Origin: Primorskyibacter sedentarius
GTDB taxonomy: Bacteria > Pseudomonadota > Alphaproteobacteria > Rhodobacterales > Rhodobacteraceae
Assembly: GCF_004342065.1 (NCBI RefSeq)
Contig: NZ_SLZU01000002.1
Span: 124,001 to 188,000, forward strand
Length of the DNA: 64,000 nucleotides
Direction of reading: 5' to 3'
The translations under genes were made by a program, and so were the position numbers. The notes below the pieces were generated by a model. That model did no database searches, was not told the origin of the DNA, and was given only the letters and a program-made list of their open reading frames with translations. Position 1 is the first letter of the stretch. Every line of letters starts with the position of its first letter. Below, piece by piece: positions 28,503-38,420 of the stretch.

Positions 28503-30934
28503 TCCGCAGCCTCCAGGGTAAGATTTGCAAGCGGTTGATAGGACTCCGCACGTTCCTTGACATGTTCGGCCCAGGGATCTGTCCGATAGATGGATTGCGA
28601 CAGCTCGAACCGTTCGACCAAAGCCTTGCGGCTTTCGAGATCATCGACGACGCGCTCTTTCACCCAATCGAGCCCGACCTTCGCGATCCACTTGTAGGGA
28701 CGGTCAAGGTATTTGCCGTTCTCGCGGTAGAGCTGCATGAAGGCGGTCGCCAGTTCGATGGCATCCTCTTCGGTCGCCGCGTCGGCAAGACGCTCTGTCT
28801 CTTTCACATCCATACCGGCCGCGCCGCCCACGCCGATCTGATAGCCGCTGTCCACACAGACGACACCGATATCCTTGCAGGTCGCCTCGGCACAGTTGCG
28901 CGGACATCCCGACACGGCCAGCTTTACCTTGTGCGGCGTCCACGATCCCCACAGCTTTTTCTCAAGCTTGATGCCAAGGCCGGTGCTGTCCTGCGTGCCA
29001 AAGCGGCAATGATCCGTGCCAACGCATGTCTTTACCGTGCGCAGACCCTTGGAATAGGCATGGCCCGACACAAGCCCGGCCTTGTTCAGATCCGCCCAGA
29101 TCGCAGGAAGATCCTCGCCCTTCACGCCCAGAAGGTCGATCCGCTGGCCCCCCGTCACGTGGACGGTCGGCACGTTGTATTTCTCGGCCGCGTCGGCAAT
29201 GGCGCGCAGTTCGGCCGGGTTGGTCATCCCTCCCCACATGCGCGGCACAACGCTGAACGTGCCATCCTTCTGGATGTTGGCGTGCTTGCGCTCGTTGATG
29301 AACCGGCTTTGCGGGTCGTCCTTGTAGTCCAGCGGCCAGTCGGCCAGCAGATAATAGTTCAGCGCCGGACGGCAGATGTGACAGCCGCAAGAGGTTTTCC
29401 AGCCGCATTCCTGCCAGACGGCGGGCATGGATTTCAGCTCTTGCGACTTGATCATCCGCCGCACGTCTTCATGCGTCATGTCGGTGCAGCCGCAGATGCT
29501 TTGCGCGGCGGGCATCTTGAAATCATCGCCCAGCGTGACAGACAGAACCTGCTCGACAAGCCCGGTGCATGTCCCGCAAGACCCCGAGGCCTTGGTGATG
29601 GCACGAACCGCGCCAAGGTCGGTCGCCCCGCCCGCAATCGCGTCTTCGATCTGACCTTTGCAAACGCCGTTGCAGCCGCAAATTTCCGCGTCACGCGGCA
29701 ATGCTGCAACGGCTGAGAGAGGGTCCACGGGGGAGCCTCCCTGATAGGCGGGCCCGAAGATCAGTGTCTCTCGCATGTCCGAGATGTCTTCACCGTCGCG
29801 GATCAGACCGAAGAACCAATTGCTGTCCGACGTATCGCCATAGAAGACGGCGCCTTTCAGCTGATCGTCTTCGATAACGAGACGCTTGTAGACCCCGCGC
29901 GACGGATCGCGGAACACGATGTCTTCGCGCCCTTCGCCATCGGCGAAATCACCGGCACTGAAAAGATCGCAGCCGGTGACTTTCAACTTGGTCGACAGCT
30001 CTTTCGGGGTAAACGCGGCAGGCTGGTCCAGCAGTGTCGCCGCCACGACCTTGGCCTGATCGTAAAGCGGGGCGACAAGGCCAAAGAGCTGCCCGTCGAA
30101 TTCCACGCATTCCCCGACCGCCAGAATATCCGGGTCAGAGGTCACCATCTGCGCATCGACGCTGATGCCGCGGCCAACGTCCAGACCTGCATCAGTCGCC
30201 GCGCGTGTCTCGGGGCGGATGCCTACGGCCATCACCACCAAATCGGCGTCATAGACGGTGCCGTCTTCCAGCAGGACGGCCTCGGCGCGGTCCTCGCCAA
30301 GGATCGCCTTGGTCGCGCCCTGGCAATGCACCTTGATGCCGCGCTTTTCGAGATCCTTTTGCAGCAGATAGCCCGCCGCCGGATCAAGCTGCCGCTCCAA
30401 CAGGTGTCCCATAAGGTGAATGACCGTCACCGACATGCCGCGCAGCGCCAGCCCGGCTGCCGCTTCCAGACCCAACAGCCCGCCACCGATCACCACGGCG
30501 GATTTGCCCGGTGCATCTGCGGCATTGATCATCGCGTTGGTATCGTCCAGATCGCGGTAGGCAATCACACCGGGCTTGTCATGACCGGGCACCGGAATGA
30601 TGAACGGCGCAGACCCCGTGGCGATCAGCAGCTTGTCGTAAGGGACTTCGCCCTTCGTGCCAATGACGACCTTGCGGTCCCGGTCGATCCCGGTCACCGG
30701 CTCTCCGAAACGGCAAGTCACGTTGTTCTGCGCATACCAGTCGTCGTCATGGGTGACGATTTCGGCATAGCTCTTCTCGCCCGACAGGACGGGGGACAGC
30801 ATGATGCGGTTGTAGTTTCCGCGCGGCTCTGCGTTGAACAGGGTCACGTCATACGCTTCGGGGTCGGCGTCGATCAGACGTTCCAGCGCGCGGCCAGAGG
30901 CCATGCCAGCGCCAATGATAACCAGTTTTTTCAT
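28499..30934 (-). CDS. nirB: NADH-dependent nitrite reductase large subunit NirB
   Basis: This 811-residue enzyme reduces nitrite to ammonia. In order it has an FAD/NAD(H) domain (VIIGAGMASGRALE near the start), a BFD-like [2Fe-2S] region (CGCNGVCKG ... GSCGTCTG) with a further cysteine-rich stretch, and the sirohaem-[4Fe-4S] domain (TCVGTDHCRFG and CPRNCAEATC). The start has an AAGGAG ribosome site. Sirohaem can be supplied by cobA of the same operon. It follows the GAF protein gene by 11 bases. Confidence 0.97.
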   Translation of the reverse strand: MKKLVIIGAGMASGRALERLIDADPEAYDVTLFNAEPRGNYNRIMLSPVLSGEKSYAEIVTHDDDWYAQNNVTCRFGEPVTGIDRDRKVVIGTKGEVPYDKLLIATGSAPFIIPVPGHDKPGVIAYRDLDDTNAMINAADAPGKSAVVIGGGLLGLEAAAGLALRGMSVTVIHLMGHLLERQLDPAAGYLLQKDLEKRGIKVHCQGATKAILGEDRAEAVLLEDGTVYDADLVVMAVGIRPETRAATDAGLDVGRGISVDAQMVTSDPDILAVGECVEFDGQLFGLVAPLYDQAKVVAATLLDQPAAFTPKELSTKLKVTGCDLFSAGDFADGEGREDIVFRDPSRGVYKRLVIEDDQLKGAVFYGDTSDSNWFFGLIRDGEDISDMRETLIFGPAYQGGSPVDPLSAVAALPRDAEICGCNGVCKGQIEDAIAGGATDLGAVRAITKASGSCGTCTGLVEQVLSVTLGDDFKMPAAQSICGCTDMTHEDVRRMIKSQELKSMPAVWQECGWKTSCGCHICRPALNYYLLADWPLDYKDDPQSRFINERKHANIQKDGTFSVVPRMWGGMTNPAELRAIADAAEKYNVPTVHVTGGQRIDLLGVKGEDLPAIWADLNKAGLVSGHAYSKGLRTVKTCVGTDHCRFGTQDSTGLGIKLEKKLWGSWTPHKVKLAVSGCPRNCAEATCKDIGVVCVDSGYQIGVGGAAGMDVKETERLADAATEEDAIELATAFMQLYRENGKYLDRPYKWIAKVGLDWVKERVVDDLESRKALVERFELSQSIYRTDPWAEHVKERAESYQPLANLTLEAAE

Positions 30935-30945
30935 GTTACGGCTCC

Positions 30946-31881
30946 TTAGCGGTACCAGGCAACGATGTGCGAAAGCGCACCGCCAACGTGAATGGGAAGG
31001 GCAACGATGGAGGCATAGCCCGCAGGCAGCCCCGCACCGTCGCTTTCAACAACGGGCTGACCGCTGCCCAGAACGCGACCGATACGGCCCTGCCACGCGG
31101 TCGCACGGCGGGGGTTTTCGTCGTCCCACAGCTTGCCCTCGCGTTCGCAAATTCCGTCGATCAGCACCGCTTCGTTGGAGTGACCCATCGTCGCGGCGCG
31201 GGCGTCCCAAATCTCGAAACGACGGGCGATGGGAGTCCCAAGCGCGGACAGAAGCGTCAGGATGAAGACGTCGCCGCCCGGCACGGGGACCGGCAGGCCA
31301 AGCCCTGTTGTCAGACCTGCCTTCCCGGCGCTTTCGGCACGGATGAATTTATATCCCGACCCCAGATCGCGCATCAGCATCGGGGTGCTGGCGGCCCAGA
31401 CGCCCCCGGGCAGGCCTTGCCCACGTGGGAACTGTGTGTGCTGCGAAACCCATTCGAACTGCTTGGCGGCGCCGTAATAGCCATCGTCGAGCTTCAGAAC
31501 GCCGTCGGCTTCGGTCCAGACCTCGATCGCGCCGATGCGTTCGTCATCATCCCCGCACAGGACGGTCAGAACCGCCTTCAGCTCGTCACCTGCAAAGACG
31601 GGGATCGCAACGCCGCTGGTCAGCCCGGCCTCTTTGGCGGCCTCGGCACGTTTGAAGTAGGAATTTTCAAACCCCTTCAGCACCACAGGGCGCGCATCGG
31701 CCCAGGCCTTGCCGGGCAAACCTTCGCCTTTGGCGAAGCTCTCTTTGCCCGAAGCCGCCTTGAAAGCGTCAAGGTCACCATAGTTGCCGCTTGCCAGAAC
31801 AAGCTTGCCGTCTTGCGGAACCCAAACCTCGGTTACCTGAATGAAAGTGCGTGCAGCGGCGTCGAGGACAGTGTCCATCAT
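30946..31881 (-). CDS. triple GAF-like domain protein in the nitrate assimilation operon
   Basis: This 311-residue cytoplasmic protein is built of three related modules (about residues 15-112, 115-208 and 215-311). The first two share EVW, a GYYG/GNYG turn, KGEGLPGxxWA or [21 protein letters not shown] or [10 protein letters not shown], and a GVAIPV-like strand. The third is more degenerate. This is the GAF-like fold used for small-ligand sensing. No enzymatic or DNA-binding domain is attached. It overlaps the transporter ATPase gene by four bases. A role in sensing nitrogen or redox state, or in assisting the enzymes, is inference from position only. Confidence 0.75.
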   Translation of the reverse strand: MMDTVLDAAARTFIQVTEVWVPQDGKLVLASGNYGDLDAFKAASGKESFAKGEGLPGKAWADARPVVLKGFENSYFKRAEAAKEAGLTSGVAIPVFAGDELKAVLTVLCGDDDERIGAIEVWTEADGVLKLDDGYYGAAKQFEWVSQHTQFPRGQGLPGGVWAASTPMLMRDLGSGYKFIRAESAGKAGLTTGLGLPVPVPGGDVFILTLLSALGTPIARRFEIWDARAATMGHSNEAVLIDGICEREGKLWDDENPRRATAWQGRIGRVLGSGQPVVESDGAGLPAGYASIVALPIHVGGALSHIVAWYR

Positions 31882-33581
31882 GCGGCCTCCTGATTGGCTG
31901 GTTTCGCGGATTTGGCAGCATCTTTCTTGCTGGTGGCCCCATGCTCATACTCTTCGAGAAAGCTGAGAACCTGCTCGCGGTAGAGGTAGTAATCGGGGTG
32001 TTCCAACAGCGCTTTGCGGCTGCGCGGGCGCGGCAGATCCACATCCACGATCCGCCCGATTGTTGCCTGCGGCCCGTTGGTCATCATCACCACGCGGTCG
32101 GCCAGAAGGATCGCTTCGTCAACATCATGGGTGACGCAAACGGCGGTGACCTTCGTGCGGCTCCAGACCTCCATCAGCACCTCTTGCAACTCCCACCGGG
32201 TGAGGCTGTCAAGCATGCCGAAAGGTTCGTCCAGCAGCAGCAATTTCGGCGACAGGGCAAAGGCCCGTGCAATGCCAACACGCTGCTTCATGCCGTTGGA
32301 CATGGAGGCCGCGCCCTTGTCCATCGCGTCCGCCAGACCAACGCGCTCAAGGTAGTATTCCACCACGTCCTGACGTTCAGCCTGCGAGGCACGGGGGTAG
32401 ACCTTGTCCACACCGATCGCCACGTTCTCCTTGGCGGTCAGCCACGGGAACAGGTTGGGCGACTGAAAAACCACCGCGCGTTCCGGATCGGCGCCTTCGA
32501 CGTGCCGACCGTCAAGTTTGATCGCGCCTTTCGAGATTTCGTTCAGGCCAGCAGCCATCGTCAGAACCGTGGATTTACCGCAGCCCGAATGGCCGATCAG
32601 ACTGATGAATTCGCCCTTGTTGACCTTCAGATTGAAATCCTCGACCACGGTCAGCGGGCCTTTTGGCGTGGGATAGACTTTGTGCAACTGGCTGAAATCC
32701 AGAAACCGCTCTTCGATCATCCCGGCCTGAGCATCGACAACAGCCGACGGCACGCCGTGAATGGGTGTCACATCCGGCAGCGAGCGGCTGTCTTCGACCT
32801 TGGCCTCGATCCCGACATCCATCAGATATTTGGTGACCTCGGCGCGCAGCTTTTTGAAGCCTTCGTCGTGGTTCATCTCCATCCGGTCACGCGGGCGCGG
32901 CAGTGTTACGTCGAACGCCGCACCCAGGGTGCCATCGGGGTTAAGCGGGATGATCCGGTCAGCAAGGATGATCGCCTCATCCACATCATTGGTGATAAGA
33001 ATGCAGGTCTTTTTGTCCTGCTCCCAGATATCCAGGATCTCATCGGCAAGATTTGCCCGCGTCAGCGCATCCAGCGCGGACAGGGGTTCGTCCAGCAGCA
33101 GAACTTCGGGATTCATTGCCAGCGCCCGCGCCACCGAAACCCGCTGGCGCATCCCGCCAGACAGTTCCGCCGGCCGGCGCCCGGTCGCGTGGCCCAGACC
33201 AACCATATTCACGTAGTGATCGATCTTGGCCTGTCGGTCCGCCTTGGCAAGCTTTGGGAAAACCGCGTCGACTGCCAGCCCGACATTGCCCCCCACCGTA
33301 AGCCACGGCATCAGCGAATAGCTTTGGAAGACCAGACCACGCTCCGGGCCCGGTCCGGTGATCGGCTTGCCCTTGAACTCCACGCTGCCCCGGTCGGGCG
33401 ACTCGAGCCCGGCCATCAGGTTCATCAGGGTGGATTTCCCGGTGCCGGAAAACCCGAGGATCGCGACGAACTCGCCTTCTTTGACATCGAGATTGATGTT
33501 TCTCAGGACTTCGGTGCGGTGCGTGCCCTGACCAAAACCCTTCTGGACGTTCTTGAAATTGATGATCCCCATGTCGATCAC
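31878..33581 (-). CDS. nrtCD: nitrate ABC transporter ATPase, two nucleotide-binding domains in one chain
   Basis: The 567-residue protein contains two complete ABC ATPase domains. The first has Walker [10 protein letters not shown], signature LSGGMRQR and Walker [12 protein letters not shown]. The second has [17 protein letters not shown] and [11 protein letters not shown]. Both belong to the nitrate/sulfonate/taurine subfamily. In cyanobacteria these domains come from NrtC and NrtD, and here they are fused without the NrtA-like regulatory domain of NrtC. The second signature motif is degenerate (SNG for SGG). The start overlaps nrtB by four bases. Confidence 0.92.
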   Translation of the reverse strand: MIDMGIINFKNVQKGFGQGTHRTEVLRNINLDVKEGEFVAILGFSGTGKSTLMNLMAGLESPDRGSVEFKGKPITGPGPERGLVFQSYSLMPWLTVGGNVGLAVDAVFPKLAKADRQAKIDHYVNMVGLGHATGRRPAELSGGMRQRVSVARALAMNPEVLLLDEPLSALDALTRANLADEILDIWEQDKKTCILITNDVDEAIILADRIIPLNPDGTLGAAFDVTLPRPRDRMEMNHDEGFKKLRAEVTKYLMDVGIEAKVEDSRSLPDVTPIHGVPSAVVDAQAGMIEERFLDFSQLHKVYPTPKGPLTVVEDFNLKVNKGEFISLIGHSGCGKSTVLTMAAGLNEISKGAIKLDGRHVEGADPERAVVFQSPNLFPWLTAKENVAIGVDKVYPRASQAERQDVVEYYLERVGLADAMDKGAASMSNGMKQRVGIARAFALSPKLLLLDEPFGMLDSLTRWELQEVLMEVWSRTKVTAVCVTHDVDEAILLADRVVMMTNGPQATIGRIVDVDLPRPRSRKALLEHPDYYLYREQVLSFLEEYEHGATSKKDAAKSAKPANQEAA

Positions 33582-34651
33582 CGCGTGCCCGAATAGGTGA
33601 ACATGGATTGCAGCGCGTACATCACCCGGTCGAGCAGGAAGCCGATGATCCCGATGGTCAGAACCGCCACCATGATCTTGGCAAGGCTTTGCGAGCTGCC
33701 GTTCTGGAACTCATCCCAGACGAATTTGCCCAAGCCGGGGTTCTGCGCCAGCATTTCCGCAGCGATCAGCACCATCCAGCCCACACCCAGCGACAGGCGA
33801 AGCCCGGTAAAGATCAAGGGCAGCGCGGAGGGCAGGACCAGCTTGGTGATCTTGGTCCAGGTGTTCATCTTGAGAACCTTGGAAACGCTGACCAGATCCT
33901 TGTCGATACTGGCCACACCAAGCGCGGTGTTGATCAGCGTCGGCCACAAGGAACACAGCGTCACCGTGATGGCCGAAACCAGAAAGGATTTGGAGAACAT
34001 CCCGTCATTGGTCGCATAGACGGCAGAGACGATCATCGTGACGATCGGCAGCCATGCCAGCGGCGAGACAGGCTTGAAAATCTGGATCATCGGGTTGATC
34101 GCGGCATTGGCCGTCGGGGACAGCCCCGCCATGATCCCCAGCGGAATCGCAACAACAGACGCGATCAGAAAGCCGAAGAAGACCGTTTTGATAGAGGTCC
34201 AGATCTGCTGGTAATAGGTCGGCTGGCCGGTAAAGGTGCGGATCTTGACGTCTTCGGCGCGGCCATCTGCAACCAGCTTGGCATTGCGCTCTTCCTGACG
34301 TTCGTAAAAGGCCGCTTCCTTTTCCCGGGTGCGGACCGCATCGGCATTGAGGTTGACCGCTTGCTCCCAAACCTGTGCCGGGCCGGGAATGGCGCCCAGC
34401 GACGTCTGCACCGTGGGGGCCAGCGTGGCCCAGCCCACCAGAAACACAAGGATCGCCAAGACCGGTACGCCCAAAAGGCGCCAAATTTCCGAGAATTGCG
34501 CGCGCGGGTTGTCGCCCGCAGCTGCTTTCAGGATCGGCGTGACCCAGGCTAGGCCCAGAACCTGGAACCAGGCATCAGCCTTGTTGATCCGTGTGAACAA
34601 GCGGGCACGGCGTGCTTCGCTATCCAGACTGGAGGGATCGATTGCGGTCAT
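33578..34651 (-). CDS. nrtB: nitrate ABC transporter permease NrtB
   Basis: This 357-residue inner-membrane permease has the binding-protein-dependent EAA-type loop (near [17 protein letters not shown]). It is longer than typical NrtB because of a soluble insertion around residues 90-150 ([20 protein letters not shown]), predicted to lie between the first two membrane segments. AGGACA precedes the ATG. It is separated from nrtA by 70 bases that contain a strong hairpin. Confidence 0.93.
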   Translation of the reverse strand: MTAIDPSSLDSEARRARLFTRINKADAWFQVLGLAWVTPILKAAAGDNPRAQFSEIWRLLGVPVLAILVFLVGWATLAPTVQTSLGAIPGPAQVWEQAVNLNADAVRTREKEAAFYERQEERNAKLVADGRAEDVKIRTFTGQPTYYQQIWTSIKTVFFGFLIASVVAIPLGIMAGLSPTANAAINPMIQIFKPVSPLAWLPIVTMIVSAVYATNDGMFSKSFLVSAITVTLCSLWPTLINTALGVASIDKDLVSVSKVLKMNTWTKITKLVLPSALPLIFTGLRLSLGVGWMVLIAAEMLAQNPGLGKFVWDEFQNGSSQSLAKIMVAVLTIGIIGFLLDRVMYALQSMFTYSGTR

Positions 34652-34684
34652 GTCACTGTCCTGTTTTCAAATGTTTGCGGGCGA

Positions 34685-34713
34685 CCCGCCCTGACCGCTC
34701 GGATCAGGGCGGG
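34685..34713 (-). terminator. nrtA-nrtB intergenic hairpin
   Basis: A perfect 10-bp stem (34685-34694 with 34704-34713) starts 8 bases after the nrtA stop. There is no U tract, so complete termination is unlikely. It fits 3' protection of the nrtA message and a lower level of the downstream genes. Confidence 0.55.
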
Positions 34714-34721
34714 AAACTGGC

Positions 34722-36092
34722 TTAGCCTTGCACTTCGTTGCCAACGACGATCTGCTCGCCTTTCAGGCCGATCGGCAGGCTTTCGAGATAGGCGTTGGGC
34801 GCGCGGCCGTCATAGGCGATGCCGTCGATGACATCCTCTGCCGGGGTGGGTGCTTTGAACCCGTCGCTGTCCCATGGGAAATCCGCCTCGTTGGCCAGAC
34901 CTTCATCGACCAGCATCCGCGCGGCGCTGAGATAGATTGCGGGCTTGTAGACGTTCTTGGCCGTCTCGACGTACCACTCGTCGGATTTCGCCTCGGGGAT
35001 CTGGCCCCAGCGGCGCATCTGCGTCAGGTACCAGATCGCGTCCGAGTAGAAGGGATAGGTCGCGTTGTAGCGGAAGAACACGTTGAAATCGGGAACTTCA
35101 CGCTTGTCGCCCTTTTCGTATTCGAACGTGCCGGTCATCGAGTTGGCGATCACTTCGGCATCCGCGCCCACATATTCGGACCGCGCCAGGATCTCGACCG
35201 CTTCTTCGCGGTTGGCGTTGTCATTCTCGTCCAGCCAGATGGCCGCGCGGATCAGCGCCTTGGTGATGGCGAGCGTGGTGTTGGGGTTCTCTTCGGCAAA
35301 TCCGGCGCTGAGGCCAAACACTTTTTCCGGGTTGTTTTTCCACAGCTCATAGTCGGTGATGACCGGAACGCCGATCCCCTTGAACACCGCCTGCTGGTTC
35401 CAGGGCTCGCCCACGCAATAGCCATAGATCGTGCCCGCTTCCATCGTCGAGGGCATCTGCGGCGGCGGTGTCACGGACAAAAGAACATCCGCACCGATCT
35501 GGCCGGAAATGTCGTCTGTCGAATAGAAACCGGGCTGCAAACCGCCTGCGGCCAGCCAGTAACGCAGTTCGTAATTATGGGTGGAGACCGGGAAAACCAT
35601 GCCCATGTTGAACGGCTTGCCTTCGTCGCGATAGCTCTCGACCACTGGCTTGAGTGCGGAGGCAGAGATCGGGTGCTGCGGACGGCCGTCATCCATCACG
35701 GGGATATTCGGCTTCATCTGTTCCCAGATTTCGTTCGACACGGTGATGCCGTTGCCGTTCAGGTCCATGGAAAACGGGGTGATGATATGCGCCTCTGTGC
35801 CATAGCCGATGGTGGCGGCCAGTGGCTGACCTGCCAGCATGTGCGCCCCGTCAAGCTGACCGTCGATCACACCGTCCAGAAGAACCTTCCAGTTCGCTTG
35901 CGCTTCCAGCGTGACGAACAGGCCCTCGTCCTCGAAGTAGCCGTTTTCATAGGCAACGGCGAGTGGCGCCATATCCGTCAGCTTGATGAACCCGAAGGTC
36001 AGCTCGTCCTTTTCAAGGTCAAGCAGCTCTGCCATGGCAGGCGTGGTGGCAAGCATTGTCAGACCTACGGCCCATGTCGTGAGTGTTTTCAT
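34722..36092 (-). CDS. nrtA: nitrate ABC transporter substrate-binding protein NrtA
   Basis: This 456-residue periplasmic nitrate/nitrite-binding protein has the ATG at 36092, chosen for its signal peptide [21 protein letters not shown] and the AGGGA upstream. Family blocks include [47 protein letters not shown] and [14 protein letters not shown]. It resembles the cytoplasmic sensor NasS encoded just upstream. Its transcript begins with a 5' leader that carries two ANTAR-type hairpins and a terminator. Confidence 0.94.
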   Translation of the reverse strand: MKTLTTWAVGLTMLATTPAMAELLDLEKDELTFGFIKLTDMAPLAVAYENGYFEDEGLFVTLEAQANWKVLLDGVIDGQLDGAHMLAGQPLAATIGYGTEAHIITPFSMDLNGNGITVSNEIWEQMKPNIPVMDDGRPQHPISASALKPVVESYRDEGKPFNMGMVFPVSTHNYELRYWLAAGGLQPGFYSTDDISGQIGADVLLSVTPPPQMPSTMEAGTIYGYCVGEPWNQQAVFKGIGVPVITDYELWKNNPEKVFGLSAGFAEENPNTTLAITKALIRAAIWLDENDNANREEAVEILARSEYVGADAEVIANSMTGTFEYEKGDKREVPDFNVFFRYNATYPFYSDAIWYLTQMRRWGQIPEAKSDEWYVETAKNVYKPAIYLSAARMLVDEGLANEADFPWDSDGFKAPTPAEDVIDGIAYDGRAPNAYLESLPIGLKGEQIVVGNEVQG

Positions 36093-36128
36093 TCCCTGTA
36101 CCCTCTTTTTACTGATGTTCGCGGCCAT

Positions 36129-36171
36129 AAAAAAAACCGCCCGATCCGACCGCGCGGGAGGAGGGCGCGGT
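36129..36171 (-). terminator. leader terminator ahead of nrtA
   Basis: On the minus strand a GC-rich stem (about 36171 to 36137, ACC-GCCC-TCC paired with GGA-GGGC-GGT, with small bulges) is followed by eight U residues (36136-36129). This is an intrinsic terminator 36 bases before the nrtA start codon. An alternative 7-bp hairpin (ACCGCGC with GCGCGGT) shares its left arm. Transcription of the whole nitrate operon should stop here unless antitermination occurs. Confidence 0.75.
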
Positions 36172-36204
36172 GTGAATCGAGCGGCTTTGCTCTTGGTATT
36201 CCCT

Positions 36205-36222
36205 GCCGCCCACATTGGCGGC
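36205..36222 (-). ncRNA. ANTAR-target hairpin P2 in the nrtA leader
   Basis: A 6-bp perfect stem GCCGCC/GGCGGC encloses the six-base loop AATGTG. The first loop base is A and the fourth is G, the two positions required in ANTAR-recognised hexaloops. It lies three bases downstream of P1. Confidence 0.8.
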
Positions 36223-36225
36223 TAT

Positions 36226-36241
36226 CGGGCTGCGATGCCCG
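36226..36241 (-). ncRNA. ANTAR-target hairpin P1 in the nrtA leader
   Basis: A 5-bp perfect stem CGGGC/GCCCG encloses the hexaloop ATCGCA, again with A at position 1 and G at position 4. Two such hairpins separated by a few bases and followed by a terminator are the known target of ANTAR-domain antiterminators, and NasT is encoded in the same cluster. Confidence 0.8.
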
Positions 36242-36252
36242 TATACCTAACG

Positions 36253-36280
36253 GTAATATACTGCGGTGCCTGACGTCCAA
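36253..36280 (-). promoter_or_regulatory. weak candidate promoter of the nrtA leader
   Basis: On the minus strand, TTGGAC (36280-36275) and TATTAC (36258-36253) are 16 bases apart and would place the transcript start just before hairpin P1. Both boxes match the consensus poorly. The position is the main support. Confidence 0.3.
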
Positions 36281-36328
36281 GGAATCGCGCTGCAATTGCA
36301 CGGTAAATCGCTGCGATGCAGAAATCGC

Positions 36329-37519
36329 CTAAGTTATAGGCGCTTTGCTGGGGGCCGCGCCGAAAATCGCGCCGTCGAAAAATGCGTCCGGGCCTAGAAT
36401 CATGTGCCCCCGGGTCGAGGCGACGGCCGTCCGATGCACCATCGCACCTTCCAGTTTCTCCGATGCTCCGGGCAGATCGACACTCATCGGCCCAAGTGCC
36501 CGCCGGTAAAGATCGCTGCGGAAACTGTCTTTGGCGGTCTGCTGGGCCGGTCCGGGGTCCAATCCATGCAGCTGCGCCAATTGCTCGCCGATCCACGCCG
36601 CTTGGCTGCGCCATGGAAAATTGGCCGCCTGCCGGTGGAACATCAGGAAATTCTCACTGTCGACGGCTGGCGTGCCCAACCGGGTCACAATGCGCCCGGT
36701 GATTGCAGGTTCCAGCGTTTGCTCGGCCACGTCCAGATGCCGGCTTCGGGTCAGAATCTCGATGGCCAGCGGCTTGTTGTCGGGGACGTCAAGCCAGCGC
36801 GCGGCATTGTAGACGGCGCGCATCAGCGCCTCGCAGGTCCGTGGGTTGGTCTGAGTGAATTCGTGACGGACCCCCAGCACCTTTTCAGGTGAGAACTGCC
36901 AGATCGCAGAGCTTGGCAGCAACAGCGTCGCATCTGCCCTCTGCACCGCGATGGACCCCCAGGGCTCTCCCACGCAGAAGACATCCAGCGCGCCTTCGGC
37001 CAATGCTTCGGCCATACGGGGCGGCGGAATGGTAACGATTTCCAGACGACCATCCGAACACGCCGGATGCGATTGCAGCCAATAGTTCAACAGCAGGCGG
37101 TGCATGGAGAACGGAAATGGCACCCCGATGCGGAGTGGCGTTGGGGAGGCCGCAAGCAATGCATTTGCCGTGCCGACCGGATCGCCGAACCCGCCGGCCC
37201 AGCCGACCTCCCGCATACGGTCCGCCAGCGCATTGGATGCACCGATCACGGTGCCATTGACCGACATCACCATCAGTGCGTCGATCTTTGCCGACAGACC
37301 GCCAAGGCCAAGCGACATGACCACGGGCATGGGCGAGAGCATATGCGCCGCGTCCAGATGGCCAAGCGCAAGCATGTCGCGCAGCGCCGACCAGGACGGT
37401 TGCCGAACGAGGTTCAGATCCAGCCCTTCTTGCGCTGCGAATTTCAGGGTCTGAGCGACGATCAGCGGCGCACTATCCACCAGCGGAAGAAAACCGCAAT
37501 TTACCGGTGTCAGTCTCAT
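36329..37519 (-). CDS. nasS: nitrate sensor NasS
   Basis: This 396-residue protein is homologous to NrtA (MRLTPVNCGFLPLVDSAPLIV, AAHMLSPMPVVMSLG, FCVGEPWGSIAV) but begins without a signal peptide, so it stays in the cytoplasm. In Paracoccus and Azotobacter, NasS binds nitrate or nitrite and otherwise sequesters NasT. The start overlaps the nasT stop by four bases. Confidence 0.94.
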   Translation of the reverse strand: MRLTPVNCGFLPLVDSAPLIVAQTLKFAAQEGLDLNLVRQPSWSALRDMLALGHLDAAHMLSPMPVVMSLGLGGLSAKIDALMVMSVNGTVIGASNALADRMREVGWAGGFGDPVGTANALLAASPTPLRIGVPFPFSMHRLLLNYWLQSHPACSDGRLEIVTIPPPRMAEALAEGALDVFCVGEPWGSIAVQRADATLLLPSSAIWQFSPEKVLGVRHEFTQTNPRTCEALMRAVYNAARWLDVPDNKPLAIEILTRSRHLDVAEQTLEPAITGRIVTRLGTPAVDSENFLMFHRQAANFPWRSQAAWIGEQLAQLHGLDPGPAQQTAKDSFRSDLYRRALGPMSVDLPGASEKLEGAMVHRTAVASTRGHMILGPDAFFDGAIFGAAPSKAPIT

Positions 37520-38100
37520 CGCAGCAAATCCGCCGAAGTCACCAGCGCCTGCGCCACGTCGATGACCTTGCGCCCTTGATCCATCGCCGCCTTGCGAAGC
37601 AGCGAATAGGCTTCTTCCTCTGTCACGCCACGCGCCTGCATCAGCAGCCCCTTGGCGCGGTCAATGGTCTTGCGGTCCACCAGGGCGCGCTTTGCGGCGT
37701 CCAGTTCGGACTGCATCTTGACCATCATGTTGAACCGCGCGATCGCGGTCTGAAGCACCGGTTTGATGCGGTTCTTCTGCAACCCGTCGACGACATAGGC
37801 GCTAAGACCCGCGCCAATTGCGGCCTGCGACAGGTCGGCATCCGTGCGATCCACGAACATCGCCACCGGGCGGGACCGCGCATCGCTGGCGATGCTCAAC
37901 TGTTCCAGCGTGTCACGGTCGGGATGAGAGATGTCGATGAGCACAATATCAGGATCGGCATCCACGATGGCGCGGGCGAGCCCGACAGAGCTTTCCATCA
38001 CAGTCACGTTTGCCCAGCCGCCATCAACCAGCGCTTCGGTGATATCCCGCGCGCGCTCACGTTCTGCTTCCACAACCAGGATCTTGAGCGTTGTCTCCAT
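37516..38100 (-). CDS. nasT: ANTAR-domain antiterminator NasT
   Basis: This 194-residue protein has an N-terminal receiver-like domain (KILVVEAERERARDIT, IVLIDISHPDRD, about residues 5-115) and a C-terminal ANTAR RNA-binding domain (DRKTIDRAKGLLMQARGVTEEEAYSLLRKAAM). The receiver keeps an aspartate in IDISHPDRD. When released from NasS by nitrate it should bind the two hexaloops in the nrtA leader and prevent termination. The ATG at 38100 is used; an in-frame TTG lies two codons upstream. Confidence 0.94.
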   Translation of the reverse strand: METTLKILVVEAERERARDITEALVDGGWANVTVMESSVGLARAIVDADPDIVLIDISHPDRDTLEQLSIASDARSRPVAMFVDRTDADLSQAAIGAGLSAYVVDGLQKNRIKPVLQTAIARFNMMVKMQSELDAAKRALVDRKTIDRAKGLLMQARGVTEEEAYSLLRKAAMDQGRKVIDVAQALVTSADLLR

Positions 38101-38420
38101 GTGCAATCGCTAGCAAACCCAACCGGAAAGACGAGGCGTGGCGGCGCGGCACCCTTTGACAACTCAAAGTTCGCCCATTTACCGGGCAGTTTCGGGGTGG
38201 CTGCCTATTTTGTCGGCGACTTCAGTCCGGATGGCTGCGCGACGGCGCGAATTCCCTCTGTGTCTGGGTCCGAACGATCAGACCCTATGCGCTTTTGTCC
38301 GCGCCAAGGCGATTTCGCCATGTACTTTCCACACGAACTTCGTTATTGGGGCTGATCCCGCGCGGCATCGGCCTGGCGCATTCGGGCGGCGCACGCCCCA
38401 GACCTACGGAACTCCTTGCA
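38101..38420. promoter_or_regulatory. divergent intergenic region between nasT and the RNA helicase gene
   Basis: This stretch of about 320 bases separates nasT (minus) from the helicase gene (plus) and must hold both promoters. A TTGACA lies on the plus strand at about 38157-38162 but has no good -10 box at normal spacing. A short inverted repeat (CTTTG/CAAAG) overlaps it. I see no gene here. Confidence 0.4.

Noticed and set aside
34728-36332. A 534-codon plus-strand frame opposite nrtA, and similar long frames opposite nrtCD (31851-33596), acr3 (8104-9486) and urtA (126-1343)
   Set aside because: All are shadows of well supported genes with known family motifs. The antisense products show no recognisable domain or start signal.
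37516-38106. Start of nasT at the TTG at 38106
   Set aside because: The ATG two codons further in is the better start codon and loses nothing of the domain. Neither has a clear ribosome site.
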